Shown: positions 46,573 to 56,907 of the stretch, piece by piece
Layout: every line of letters starts with the position of its first letter
Position numbering within the stretch: position 1 is the first letter of the stretch
Assembly: GCF_040183065.1 (NCBI RefSeq)
Contig: NC_091122.1
Span: 86,329,955-86,393,954, forward strand
Length of the DNA stretch: 64,000 bases
From: Periplaneta americana
Taxonomy: Eukaryota; Arthropoda; Insecta; Blattodea; Blattidae
Direction: 5' to 3'
Notes under the pieces: generated by a model
The model's database searches: none
What the model saw: the letters and a program-made list of their open reading frames with translations, nothing else
What the model was told of the DNA's origin: nothing
Program-made: the position numbers and the translations under genes

Positions 46573-47364
46573 AAGGTAAGGTATTAATCCTAGAGATATA
46601 AAATTTAAGGGAGAGTTAATTGAATGGAAATTCAAATTCTCTGCAATATCGGACTCACAAACTGAATTCAATTAATTGACTGAAGGATTTTCTAGATTCT
46701 TTATGGAATCAATTTATACATTTCCTGGACCAAACACCTGGCATCGGCAGTTGAGTATTTCAGTTCAGAAAAACAAAGAAACATTATCATCTTGACTATT
46801 ATACTTTTACTACATCATACTACTTTTGACCATTAAAACGGTACGAAAGGACGTGTTTCAACCAATCATGGCTGTTTATCGCCACAATTTTATTATTTCC
46901 TTAGCACTTGTTTGTTTTTATCAATTCTCTAGTATTTGTTTGTTTTTATTACTTCCCTAGCATTTGTTTCTTTGTTTGCCAACATTTCAAAATGCAAATT
47001 CTTTACGATACTATAAAAAACATTCTTATGATCATCATTTGTTTCTCGCATAGTCAACTGAAAATGGCGTTACCGTTCAAAAGTTATGGTGAAGCTAACA
47101 TTAGTGAACTAGAATTTTAGTAAGTCAAAATTAATATTTTATTGTATTAGAGTACTTTATTTATATAATCTTTAGATACTTTCTTATAGCCAAATAAATC
47201 CCATTCGAGTTTTGAATTTCTCTAGGTAAATCTAAACCTCTAGTGAGATTACTGTTGATAAATCTTACAAAAATTATTCTAATCCATTTCTAACATCTAA
47301 GAAGAATAAGAAGTAACGTAAACCTAAATATCAATATCAATTGTTAAACTATAATCAAGTATAA
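46573..47364. other. AT-rich DNA, nothing recognised
   Basis: A 70-codon frame at 46908-47120 has no motif. Confidence 0.4.
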
Positions 47365-47396
47365 ACCTCTGATTGAGGTTCTGGCTGATATGTATA

Positions 47397-49125
47397 GGGT
47401 AACTTAGTCTGAATAGGGTCAAAATTTACAAAAATCGAGATGACGTTTAACAATTTAGTATTTATTAAAAATAAAATACACCAACGTTTAGATTAGTCTT
47501 TAAGCAACAAATCACTTTAGCGTTAAATTCAATAATAACAAAAACCTATGAACGATATATATTAATTTCACTCCGCTGCACGACCCTATTCACCCTACCA
47601 AGTTAGGCTAAATAGGGTCAACCATTAGGGCGAATGGGGTCACTCTTACAATGCTCTTACATGTTCTTTGGATCACCCAAAAACAAAAAATAAGTTCCAA
47701 ATTTTAATCATTCAACCTGCATTTGCCACAAATGGACTTCTTCTTTCCCTTCGCCCCAACACCATGTTCGTGGTACCATTCTTTTCCGCCTCCCATGCAT
47801 TGAATCCTGTCCCCAAGTTTCTCTGAGCGAGGATCACTATATTTCACGGAACAGAATCCACAAGCGCTGTTATTTTGTTCATGTTCTATGTCCATTTTTT
47901 CATGTTCAGAAGATGACGACTCTGAAAGTAATCGTTTCCTTGCAGCTACGGGCCTAGGCCTATTTATTTTAGGCACGACATTACATTGTTTGTTTTGTTT
48001 CGAAGAACGTTTTTGTTCTAATTTCTTTCTTTCTTCAATGCTCTGTGGAGAAAGTAGCAAAATAGCTTTTTTCTTTGTCGACTTGTTATTCAACTGGCAG
48101 ATTCATCGGCATGTATATTAGATGCGGTTTATTGACTAAATCAAGTGCCTTTGCAATTTCCTTCAGAAGGTTAAAATATTCAGTTACGTCTTTCCTGTTG
48201 AGTCTATTGCTAAGAGCGAGGAACAGATCCTCTGCTTTTCTCAATGCTATCTCTCGATTTCGTTTCCGAAAACCAACTAACCAATTGTTTCCGGCCATCT
48301 GCTTTTCTTTTAAAAAATTATGTGTGATGTTTTTTGTCTCAGCGAAATCAAAAGCCATTTTACGTACAGTTAGCCCTACAGAGTCTACACCAAATCTGCA
48401 AGTACTTAGTTGTCTGGATACAAGGTCCTTTCCTTGTTCCTGATTGAACGTTGTTTGACCACCTTTATTTTAACGGCCTATCTTCACCGCTTTGCAGACG
48501 CGCTGTAGACATGAATGCGGAACTCCATAGAAATCGGCTGCATGGTGTTGACTCCTCCTTTCTCGAAATGCCTTTATGGCTTTCTGCATTTGATTTTCAG
48601 TTCATATACGAGACATATTGTTTATATTACTAGGCATCTGCGACAAAGAAATGAAAAAAAATGGACTTAAAATCCGTGTACAGACATTGATCCTATTTAC
48701 CCGTAATTGTGTGACCCTATTCACTCGAAATATAGTGACATTATAAACCATAAGTTGGTACTACTGACGTAACCTTTACACCATTCTCAATACCGTAACC
48801 TATGGTATAAGAAATACACTTTATTCTATGCATAAGTCAGGGAAATTCTGAACTACGTTCATTGTACAATAACGGACAACTTAAAAACGATCATTTAAAA
48901 AACGAACTATAAATAGATCTTTCCTCTTACATGTCTTCTTCCTCGATTATTCACAGCTTTAACACAAACGTTAACCACAAGCTTTGGCGCCAAACACATA
49001 GAAGAAGTTCTACTGATTGACAATAGATGGCACCACGTGATAGAAAACATTTATGCTTGCCGTGGGAAACAAATTCTTGAAATTGACCCGATTCAAACGC
49101 TGACCCGATTCCGACTAAGTTGTCC
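47397..49125 (-). mobile_element. Tigger/pogo-like element 1, DDE region deleted
   Basis: The ends GGGTAACTTAGTC and GACTAAGTTGTCC are flanked by TA on both sides (47395-47396, 49126-49127), with a second sub-repeat GGGTC further in. The minus strand carries transposase N- and C-terminal coding but lacks the catalytic core. It is inserted inside a SINE-like repeat, for which copy (b) gives an uninterrupted reference. Confidence 0.85.
47704..48600 (-). pseudogene. Tigger-like transposase, N and C parts only
   Basis: Read from 48600 down, a psq-type helix-turn-helix (MQKAIKAFRERRSQ...DFYGVP) comes first. A CENP-B-type domain follows (VRKMAFDFAETKNITHNF, MAGNNWLVGFRKRNREIALR, DVTEYFNLLKEI). The frame then stops matching at LVNKPHLIYM, where intact relatives continue into the first catalytic Asp motif. 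After a 1-base shift near 48090 comes a Lys-rich linker and a Cys/His finger (CGFCSVKYSDPR...CMGGGKEWYHEHG...CGKC), typical of the tail of this transposase type. The whole DDE core is missing, and one TAA interrupts the N-terminal part. Confidence 0.75.
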
Positions 49126-49393
49126 TATCTATTATCAGGCAGTACATCTCACTTGACGATATATATCAGAGAAAGAAACATTGTTTGTATACATCTGGAG
49201 TATGATTAATATAATATATATGTATATGTATATGTGTATATATATGTATATTCAGCAATGTATGCAAACGAGAGGGAAAAGGAACTGGCCACCGTACCCA
49301 TTATCTCCTGGCCTAGTTGCCCCATGAGTCATGCCTTATTGATGTCACTTATGAGATTCAAACATGTCTTCAGACAGTTAACTAAACAGCAAT

Positions 49394-49739
49394 TAAGTAC
49401 GAAAGACTGTTAGAATGAACCATAGATAATAGAGCGGTAAATTTCTAAAAGTGGAATAAAAACAAGTTTTCAATTTATTATAATGAAAAACTTGGAAAAG
49501 TAATACATATAAGCTTGATAACCATGATTCTGGCCCTTCGGATGAAGAGAAAAAGGCGCTTACGATATTTATAAGACTGATGTCATAGAACACGAAATTG
49601 GTACAAGCTGCAAAATTCATGAAACTTGATTTTTTTCTTGTGTTCCAGACAGAGTTATGATGAGAATAATTTAAACTATTGCTGTTTTAGTAAAATAACC
49701 ACTATTATGTCGATATCTGATTGGTTTCGTGTAAAGTTT
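49394..49739. other. unassigned DNA left of the R2-type LINE
   Basis: No clear motif; it may be further decayed 5' sequence of the R2-type element. Confidence 0.35.
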
Positions 49740-50638
49740 TAAGAAGCCGAAATAATCTTATTATAGAAAGGAGGTGATGAAAGTAACTTCCGTAATTGGC
49801 CTTGAATATTAGTATATTCAGTTTTTCATAAAATTATAGAAAGAATATTTCATAAACGGTCGCGACAGTATGTTACTTTGAGCAGTAATCAGAGAGGTTT
49901 CACAGCAAGCCCAAGTACTCAAATTAATTCATCAATTCTTGATGGGATATTGAAATGCTAAATATGTGAAATAAAAGATGCTATTATTGTTTATATACGT
50001 AAAACATACTATAATATCGGTATTGATCACCTTGAAACAGTTATAAGATCACAGTTAATTCCAGACAAATTACTAGATATTGTTATTAACTTAAAAAATA
50101 TAATGAAATTATTGTTGGAAATAATCATTAAAAACGAAAGTTATTGTATTGCAAAGAGGAGTTACTCAAGGTGCTCTACTACAATTTAGCAAAGATCATA
50201 TCATAAATGAACTCCCTGAATCTAATGTAGCTAATACATATGGAATGAAGTTAATGCTTATTTGTCCAATTTTAGTCTTCTAAGTTTTGCGAATGTATCA
50301 TCAATATCAGTCTTAATCATTAAAACTCTTTCATGTGTTCTAATAATGGTAACAAAGGATTAGGATAAATTTACAAAAATAGGATTAAATCTTAATTTGG
50401 AAAAAATAAAAATGATCAATATTAGAAATTTGAATTTTGAATTCATTTTTGTATTTGCTCCAATAAGTCCTATAAAGATAATACAAACATATGAAGTTTT
50501 GATATTTCAGTCTTTGACTTATTTATAGCAAAATATATCCACAAAGTTATTTTTTGCTAATAAAACGTTTTCGCCCCTTATTGCCCTTTCGCATCATCAG
50601 ACTAATGTTAGGATATATATATATATATATATATATAG

Positions 50639-50673
<35 letters not shown>

Positions 50674-51653
50674 TAACAAGTCCAAATTACATACTGCAAA
50701 AGTTTAAAAAAAAAAATTAAAATTTAAAAAACGACCTTCAGATTAAAAACAATAAAAATTAAAAATAATTAACAAGGATTTGTTATGTGTGGATTGTTGA
50801 GTATGTACTTTACGCAGTGACTATTTGATTGTAGAACGACCTGTAAGTAATCACTTGTTTATCTTGTTATTTAGTGATGTGGAAAAGAATTACATATGCA
50901 TACTTTTTACAAAATATACATTACAAAACGTCTGCAAAAAATTGTGTATTACATACTTAGAAAACCTATGACAGAGAAAACATGCATGTTTAATTATTTT
51001 ACACATCACTAAATAACAAGATAAACAAGTGATTACTTACAGATCGTTCTACAATCAAATAGTCACTGCGTAAAGTACATACTCAACAATCCAAACTTAA
51101 CCAACATAGTGAAGACAGAAAAGCATGTATATAGTAAAATCTTCCATCTGATAGACAATTTCAGTATGTTAATATTAAATATGTACATTTTCAATAAAAT
51201 TTACATATGTAATCCTCATTAATTATTTTTAATCTTTATTGTTTTTAATCTGAAGGTCGTTTTTAAAATTTTTAAAAATGTTTAAACTTTTGCAATATAG
51301 AGTAAGGGAGGGTATTGTCGGATACCATTTTGATGTTTCAAAATAAAGGCAATTGAAAAAAGTTAGAACTGCAATTACTTAGTGTTATAATAACCTCTTG
51401 GGGTACCTGCAAATTGTACATAAGTATTAGGTAATTTACATAATATGTATTTGCTGTATAACCTGCAAAGACAAAACAGAAATAATATCATCACTGACAG
51501 AATGGGAAGCTAATGTCGGAGACATTAGACATTATTATGTAAGAGGTATAGGTATGATAATGCATTTAAAATAATATATTGCATATCAGAAACTATTACA
51601 ATAGTGTTCTGTTTAGCCAACTGATATGCAAGCCTTTTAACATCATTTCTGGT

Positions 51654-51878
51654 TCATCCAAAATATTTTCTCTCCATCATTAACACATAGTCAACTAGCT
51701 TCTCTTTAAGTGACGCTGGGAGTATTGGTTTTCGTTCAAGTTTCGATTTAACGGCTTTGGTGGGCTCAGAGTTGGACCGTACATAATCAAATAATGTTGA
51801 TCGAGGTACATTGAATCTTTTGAAAGCAGCAAGATAGCCCATTCTTTTCTCCCGTACTGCGACAATGGCATTTACCAT
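51654..51878 (-). pseudogene. Tigger-type transposase N-terminal HTH fragment
   Basis: The 74-codon frame begins MVNAIVAVREKRMGYLAAFK and FNVPRSTLFDYVRS, a psq/CENP-B-type DNA-binding helix-turn-helix. It continues with RKPILPASLKEKLVDYVLMM and breaks off at ERKYFG, where intact relatives enter the second HTH. The catalytic core is missing from the element. Confidence 0.8.
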
Positions 51879-52109
51879 ATCTTCAGACTTCCATTTTTTT
51901 TAGACTGAATCTCTTTTTTCTTTTACTTTAGGCATCTAAAAATATCAGAAGAAGAAACAATTCGTTACTTCATAATATTCGATTAATTAGAAAATTAATT
52001 ACTTACATTAATTTAAAATACCCATGAGTAAAAATGTAGTGGTTTGTTATAGAAAACATATAAATGGGTTTAAGACAGCTTTCATGTAGCGAGCAGCATT
52101 GAAAGACAG

Positions 52110-52211
52110 CCGACAATGCCCTCGGCTAGTATCCGACATTGCTCTCGGCTAGTATACGACATTGCCCTCGGCTAGCATCCGACATTGCCCTCAGCTAGTA
52201 TCCGACATTGG
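52110..52211. repeat. 23-bp tandem repeats inside Tigger 2
   Basis: About 4.4 copies of a 23-bp unit (CCGACATTGCCCTCGGCTAG...). The core TATCCGACA also occurs, inverted, in the terminal repeats and twice near 52580-52610. Confidence 0.9.
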
Positions 52212-52379
52212 CCGACTCTTCACAAACAGTAAAACAAGCCAGCTGCATGAAACATGTTGTCGATAGCATTTCTGCAATTAGAGAATTAAGAAGCCTTATC
52301 TATGGTATATCAAAGAGTGCATATCATGTTGTGTAAATATAAGAATAACTTGTAACGAATAAATCACATCACTTACCCT

Positions 52380-52382
<3 letters not shown>

Positions 52383-52427
<45 letters not shown>

Positions 52428-52428
52428 G
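52383..52428. repeat. (AT)n then poly-T
   Basis: Simple-sequence tract inside Tigger 2. Confidence 0.9.
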
Positions 52429-53017
52429 CAGAAACGTTGAAAACACGCTATTCACACACAGTGAAGCACTCAACATTAATGGCTATTCATGCAGATGTTC
52501 GTCTACTTGTAGAGAACGTAATGCATTATTTTCACATCAGATTGCACCATTCGATGGAAAAGAAATATGTTATCCGAGATTATCCGACATTACCAGACCT
52601 ATCCGACAATCCCCTCCCTTACTCTATAATATGGATTTTTTACCATATATATATATCCTTACATTAATCTGATGATGCCCACACTAAGGGGCGAAAACGT
52701 TAACTAAGATATATTAGCAAAAAATTATTTTGTGGATATATTTTGCTATAAATAAGTCAAAGACTGAAATATCAAAACTTCACACTTTGTATTATCAATA
52801 TTAGAAATGATCAACTACTAAAAATTGAAATTTCCCCTGGTTTTAATGTTGCCTCTCTCTCTGTTGATGAACATATGAACTATTTACGTATTACTTTAAT
52901 GATGAAATTGTACTGCATATAAAAGGTATTATGCAGTCTTTTAAAGGTAAGGTTGATAGTTTGGTATCATTGCCCTTCTTAAAGCGGATCATAAACTTAA
53001 CATCTTTAATTTTTCCA

Positions 53018-53308
53018 TTACCTCTGATTGAGGTTCTGGCTGATATGTAGGCCTACATCTATTATTTATCAGGCAGTACATCTCAGTTGATGAAATATGT
53101 CAGAGGAAAAACAATTATTGTTTGTATGCATCTGAAGTGTGATTAGTGTAATATAGCTAACAGACGATGTATACAATGAAGGGATAAAGGAACTGGTCAC
53201 CTTACCCCATTATTTCCTGGCCTATTTGCCTCATAAGCGGTGTCATGTTGGTATCACTTGTGAGGTTCATACCTGTTTTCGGACAATTGGCTAAACAACA
53301 ACAGCAAG
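53018..53308 (+). mobile_element. SINE-like repeat copy (b), inside the R2-type LINE
   Basis: Body CCTCTGATTGAGGTTCTGGC to the AACAACAACAGCAAG-type tail. A short direct repeat TTTTCCA flanks it (53011-53017, 53309-53315). It interrupts the RT thumb coding. It carries TAGGCCTA at 53048-53055, two bases from where Tigger 1 sits in copy (a). Confidence 0.8.
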
Positions 53309-54361
53309 TTTTCCACTTGGCCTTCTCTTGTTTATTCCCTTCAGCCAACTCCTCTTGATAAACTTCCGGCTTCATTCTTAAAAGATATCGATTTATTACT
53401 GAAATCTGTATTAAAACAAATATTAGATCTTCCAAATGACATTCCCGAGTCGATGGCTTATACAGTAAATTATGTTAAAGAATTAGGACTCCATAGAGCA
53501 ACATGGGAATCATGTATGCAGATTAATAACTAAGTTACATTACATATCTTAAGCCTGGTAATAGACATGTCAATTATTTTTAGGAATTCACCTATGAAGA
53601 ATGTATATCAGAGTTAGGAATAAAACCAATTGATTTAAAAAAAAGGTGTTACATAAAAATCAGGGAAAACATCCCGAGACTCCAAAAATGTAAAAAATGG
53701 TGCTCTTAGAAACATGAGGAAAAGGGAGTTGATTTATTTCAGAAATTTCTTCCTGCAAATAAATGGGTTAAAACACGAAAAGGATTATCCCTTTCGATTT
53801 CGAAGGAAGCGTTGAAGATTATTGCCCAGGTGCTTAATATACGTGCAATTTCGGGCAAACCTAAGGATGGTACTCACTGCTAGCATTGCACTGATACAGA
53901 AATGTTAGCACAAGTCTTTGGATCTTGTCCGCATGGATCACTGCTTATTAATACTAAGCACCACATTGTTAGAAAAATAGTGGCCAAGTATATTGCAACA
54001 AAATTTCCTGTTTACCAGGAGGTTTCTATTATTGGAACCAACGGCAATTGCAACGTGTTGATATCCTTGCTATTGATCGTCAGAACAGTGAAGCTTGTAG
54101 ATTTTACTGTGCTTTGTGAAGCTGGCTGGATCTAAACAATTCGAGGAAGGGAATGAAGAAAAAAAAGGAATTTCTGGCCTACCATAGGTTGTTTCAAACA
54201 TAAATACCATAAATACAAATTTCGAGGAAACATAACAGTTGTGGTTTTATTTTTTGGCGCAAAACAAATTTTTAGTGCATTTTGTGAAACATTACTCATT
54301 TCAGACTCCATTCTTAAGCATATAGCGATGACCATTGTTAAAATTTCTGTTAATATGTTAT

Positions 54362-55180
54362 AGAATCATTTACAGAAGTTCGTAGTGAAAGTCATGAGCA
54401 ACACATTGCTATAATTTCAGTTTTAACAATGTAACAAAAACGATTATGTGATCATAATCTACAGACTTCATACTATGTATCTGCTGCCGAAATTTACCTC
54501 AGATTTCACCGTGCATACGGAGATGTGTGCATGGGCGCCGCAGTGTTAGGAGATGGGTGAAACATTTCGAAGATGGGAACACGAACATCCAAGATGAGCC
54601 TCGTAGAGGTAGCCCTCGAACTGCCTCCACGGAACGCAACAAGGAAAGAGTTGATGAGTTCTGGGATGCATTTTGGTTGAATTTCTTGAACCATAAATGC
54701 TGTCCGCTATATTCAGAGAGTTTTGAAGCTCCATCGTGCGTTGCACGAGAAATGTCCTGAAAAGAAAATCATCCTGCAACACGATAACGCGTGGCCTCAC
54801 ACTGATCGTGTCACCGTGGAGAAAATAAAAACATTTGGGTGGGAAACTGTTTCGCAATCTCCCTACAGTTCCGACTTGGCACCCTCCGAATACCATCTTT
54901 TCGGTTCTGTAAAGGAGCAGCTGCGAGGCCAACGCTACGAGACGCTGGAGGACATCCGGACAGCAGTGACTCAGGGTCTTCGGGAAGATGACACGGACTT
55001 CTGCAGCAAGGGAATTTTCAAATTTACAGAACGGCGTGAAAAAGTGTGCAAAGAAATAGAGACTAAGTTGAAAAGTGACAGAAAAGTCTGTCGATTAAGA
55101 TGATGTACCTGGTGTGTCTAAAAAATAAAAATAAAGATTTAAACAATGGGTTGCTCATGACTTTCAGTATGATTCTCGTA
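54362..55180 (+). mobile_element. mariner element 2, internally deleted
   Basis: Inverted repeats TGAAAGTCATGAGCAAC lie at 54386-54402, with the complement within 55143-55165. The outer ends both contain AGAATCAT, the left one displaced by about 17 bases. The transposase is shortened by a large internal deletion. Confidence 0.85.
54489..55103 (+). pseudogene. mariner transposase, deleted, with altered DDD motif
   Basis: The N-terminal helix-turn-helix region (RFHRAYGDVCMGA, RRWVKHFEDGNTNI, PRTASTERNKERVDE) joins abruptly to GCILVEFLEP. After a frameshift near 54693 comes NAVRYIQRVLKLHRALHEK, IILQHDNAWPHTDRV and YSSDLAPSEYHLFG. The middle, with the first catalytic Asp, is deleted. HDN keeps the second Asp. 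At the third position, Asp in the family's DLAPSDYH, this copy has Glu (GAA at about 54888). The C-terminal 126-codon frame is otherwise intact. Confidence 0.85.
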
Positions 55181-55380
55181 CATGGACAATGCTCAAATCT
55201 GTTTTATGTTGTAAGATGGTAATTTTAATGAATATTAAATTTTCATAAAGCTTTGCCCTTAAGTTAAAGTAAACTAAATTTAAATAAAAAAATAACTATG
55301 TTAGCTATATTCTCAATTAATGTGTTTGTAAATTACAGTATGTTATGTCGTACTGGACAACCTTTAATTTGAAGGCAGTT
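55181..55380. other. AT-rich DNA
   Basis: Nothing recognised. Confidence 0.4.
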
Positions 55381-55381
55381 C

Positions 55382-55442
<61 letters not shown>

Positions 55443-55458
55443 GTTATTATTATTATTA
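55382..55458. repeat. (ATT)n microsatellite
   Basis: About 25 units. Confidence 0.95.
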
Positions 55459-56007
55459 ATTCTTCGAGGATTAGATTACCTCATCTTAAAGTCAGAGTAC
55501 ATGATTGCTCAAAGTACATGCTTTATATATGCATGACAAAATTCACTGTTCGCATATCAGTAATCCGTTATGTAAGAATTGGTATACATGTTTAAAAAGT
55601 TATACACAGAAAATAAATGTTTAAGTTATTATTTGTTTACAGACGATGAAATTCTTATATACGATGAAATATATATGTACGTAATGTAGGATTCATCAAT
55701 AAAACAAAATATTAGAGGTAGGTATATAATTTTGAAATTTAAGTATTGAAAGCTGATTTCATGTGAACGTCAGAATTGTTGCTCGTGAGATGTCATAAAT
55801 AAAATATTGAATAATAAATAAATTCATCAATTAAATAATTTTAAAATTCTGTAATGTTACTTATGACGCAAAACACAGAAGCGGTATGAATTAACACCCA
55901 ACAGGAGATCTTAAACTTCGTTTCAAACTAATACAAGAAATTTAGGAAAATGAAACTGGAAAGGATATAAAAAGAATATGGCTTCTCGTTTGTAAGTCAC
56001 TATATAG
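55459..56007. other. AT-rich DNA, nothing recognised
   Basis: No gene or repeat was recognised. Confidence 0.4.
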
Positions 56008-56011
56008 TTAA

Positions 56012-56739
56012 AGGGTTAAATACAGCTTACAGTATAGGGGTAAAATTTTTGGAAATATTCAACATTTTTTTCCTCTATTACTGTATCTTTTGCAATAATG
56101 AAAATTGGTATGTGTAAAACACTGTCCTTCTGTTATATGAAAAAAATATTTTTTATAATTAAAAAAAATTATTTACATTTTTTCTTTTTTTTTAATTCAG
56201 TTCACTGTGCAGTGATGAAGCTTTTCCCACATAACTCAAAAACTAGACAAAACATTATGTGATGAAATATTTTGTGTGTATTTATGCATGTCATATCTAC
56301 AATATGATGCAATATCACTTATCTACCTTTGATAGATTGATTTAAAAAAAAGTAAATTCATTTTTAAAAATGGTCAAATAGCAGTATTTTCTTCTAACAC
56401 AAAATAAAAAAAAATATATTTACTAAGGAATATAGTTGAAAGAGCATGATATTGTAAACATGAGTTTCAGCAATAAAATTAAAACGATAGAACATAAAAA
56501 ATTAACAATTTTATGAATTATGAGGGCAACGCTTCATCACTGCACAGTAAACTGCTACAATTTTGATTTTTTTTTAATATTAATGATTTTTTTTTAAATC
56601 GTAAAAATATTTTTTAGCATAACAGAATGACAGTGTTTTACACATACCAAATTTCATTATTGTATAAGATACAGTAATGGAGGAAAAAAAATTTGAATTA
56701 TATCCAAACATTTTACTGCTGTAAGCTGTACCTAACTCC
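56012..56739. mobile_element. TTAA-flanked foldback element, copy 2
   Basis: The ends AGGGTTAAATACAGCTTACAG and CTGTAAGCTGTACCTAACTCC are flanked by TTAA at 56008-56011 and 56740-56743. The 728 bp align along their length with copy 1 minus its nested MITE. The inverted arms contain CAGTTCACTGTGCAGTGATG and its complement. Confidence 0.9.
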
Positions 56740-56834
56740 TTAAAAATTATGTGAATGAAATAGAGACATAAGATGTGTTTATGATGTTAATAAGATAAAA
56801 ACCTAAGACATGACACTCACTAAATGCCTAAAGT

Positions 56835-56864
56835 TTTGAAGACGAAGAAGAAGAAGGCGAAGAA

Positions 56865-56896
<32 letters not shown>

Positions 56897-56907
56897 AGAA
56901 GGAAAAA
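56835..56907. repeat. (GAA)n polypurine tract
   Basis: About 70 bp of GAA units with a few GGC and GGA variants. Confidence 0.9.

Larger units (their letters stand above)
47365..49393 (+). mobile_element. SINE-like repeat copy (a), split by a Tigger
   Basis: The left piece (ACCTCTGATTGAGG and TTCTGGCTGATATG, to 47394) and the right piece (TCTATTATCAGGCAGTACAT to about 49393) are contiguous in copy (b) at 53018-53308. The right piece contains CCATTATCTCCTGGCCTAG and the GTCTTCAGACAGTTAACTAA end. A third partial copy lies at 58880-58990. Confidence 0.8.
51300..52624 (-). mobile_element. Tigger-like element 2, non-autonomous
   Basis: The terminal inverted repeats GAGTAAGGGAGGGTATTGTC and, at the right end, their near-complement are flanked by TA (51298-51299, 52625-52626). 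It lies in the right arm of the foldback element. It holds a short transposase N-terminal piece on the minus strand (51654-51878) and an array of TATCCGACATTG-type repeats (52110-52211). Confidence 0.85.
50430..52795. mobile_element. foldback element with 13-bp TSD, split by Tigger 2
   Basis: It is flanked by exact 13-bp direct repeats CAATATTAGAAAT (50417-50429, 52796-52808). The arms (about 50477-50900 and about 51000-51297 plus 52627-52795) are inverted copies. Without the Tigger and one TA the insert is 1039 bp. Removing it with one repeat rejoins the LINE frame as NIRN then DQLLKIEI. (AT)n tracts lie at 50612-50671. A hammerhead-like core (CTGATGA at 52669, GAAA at 52693) lies in the right arm. 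A 13-bp duplication suggests a reverse-transcribed element; Penelope-like elements are one possibility. Confidence 0.8.
49740..54128 (+). mobile_element. R2-type LINE relic, split by three insertions
   Basis: The host pieces are 49740-50429, 52809-53017 and 53316-54128. The first encodes RT motifs with stops: YSVFHKIIERIF, YVTLSSNQRGFTASPSTQ and GVTQGAL. The second continues the palm (LLKIEISPGFNVASLSVDEH). The third holds the thumb (LPASFLKDIDLLLKSVLKQI, LGLHRATWES) and the C-terminal Cys/His motif (C-x2-C ... VFGSCPHGSLL...KHHIVRKIV) followed by a decayed endonuclease-like block. This order (RT, then Cys/His knuckle, then restriction-like endonuclease) marks the R2/NeSL group. Stops and shifts show long decay. 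Confidence 0.75.

Noticed and set aside
48075-48443. 122-codon plus-strand frame
   Set aside because: Antisense to the Tigger-like transposase coding on the minus strand.
54546-54932. 128-codon minus-strand frame
   Set aside because: Antisense to the mariner 2 transposase.
56835-56907. Acidic/basic (GAA)n coding region
   Set aside because: Simple polypurine tract with no extended frame or flanking coding signals.
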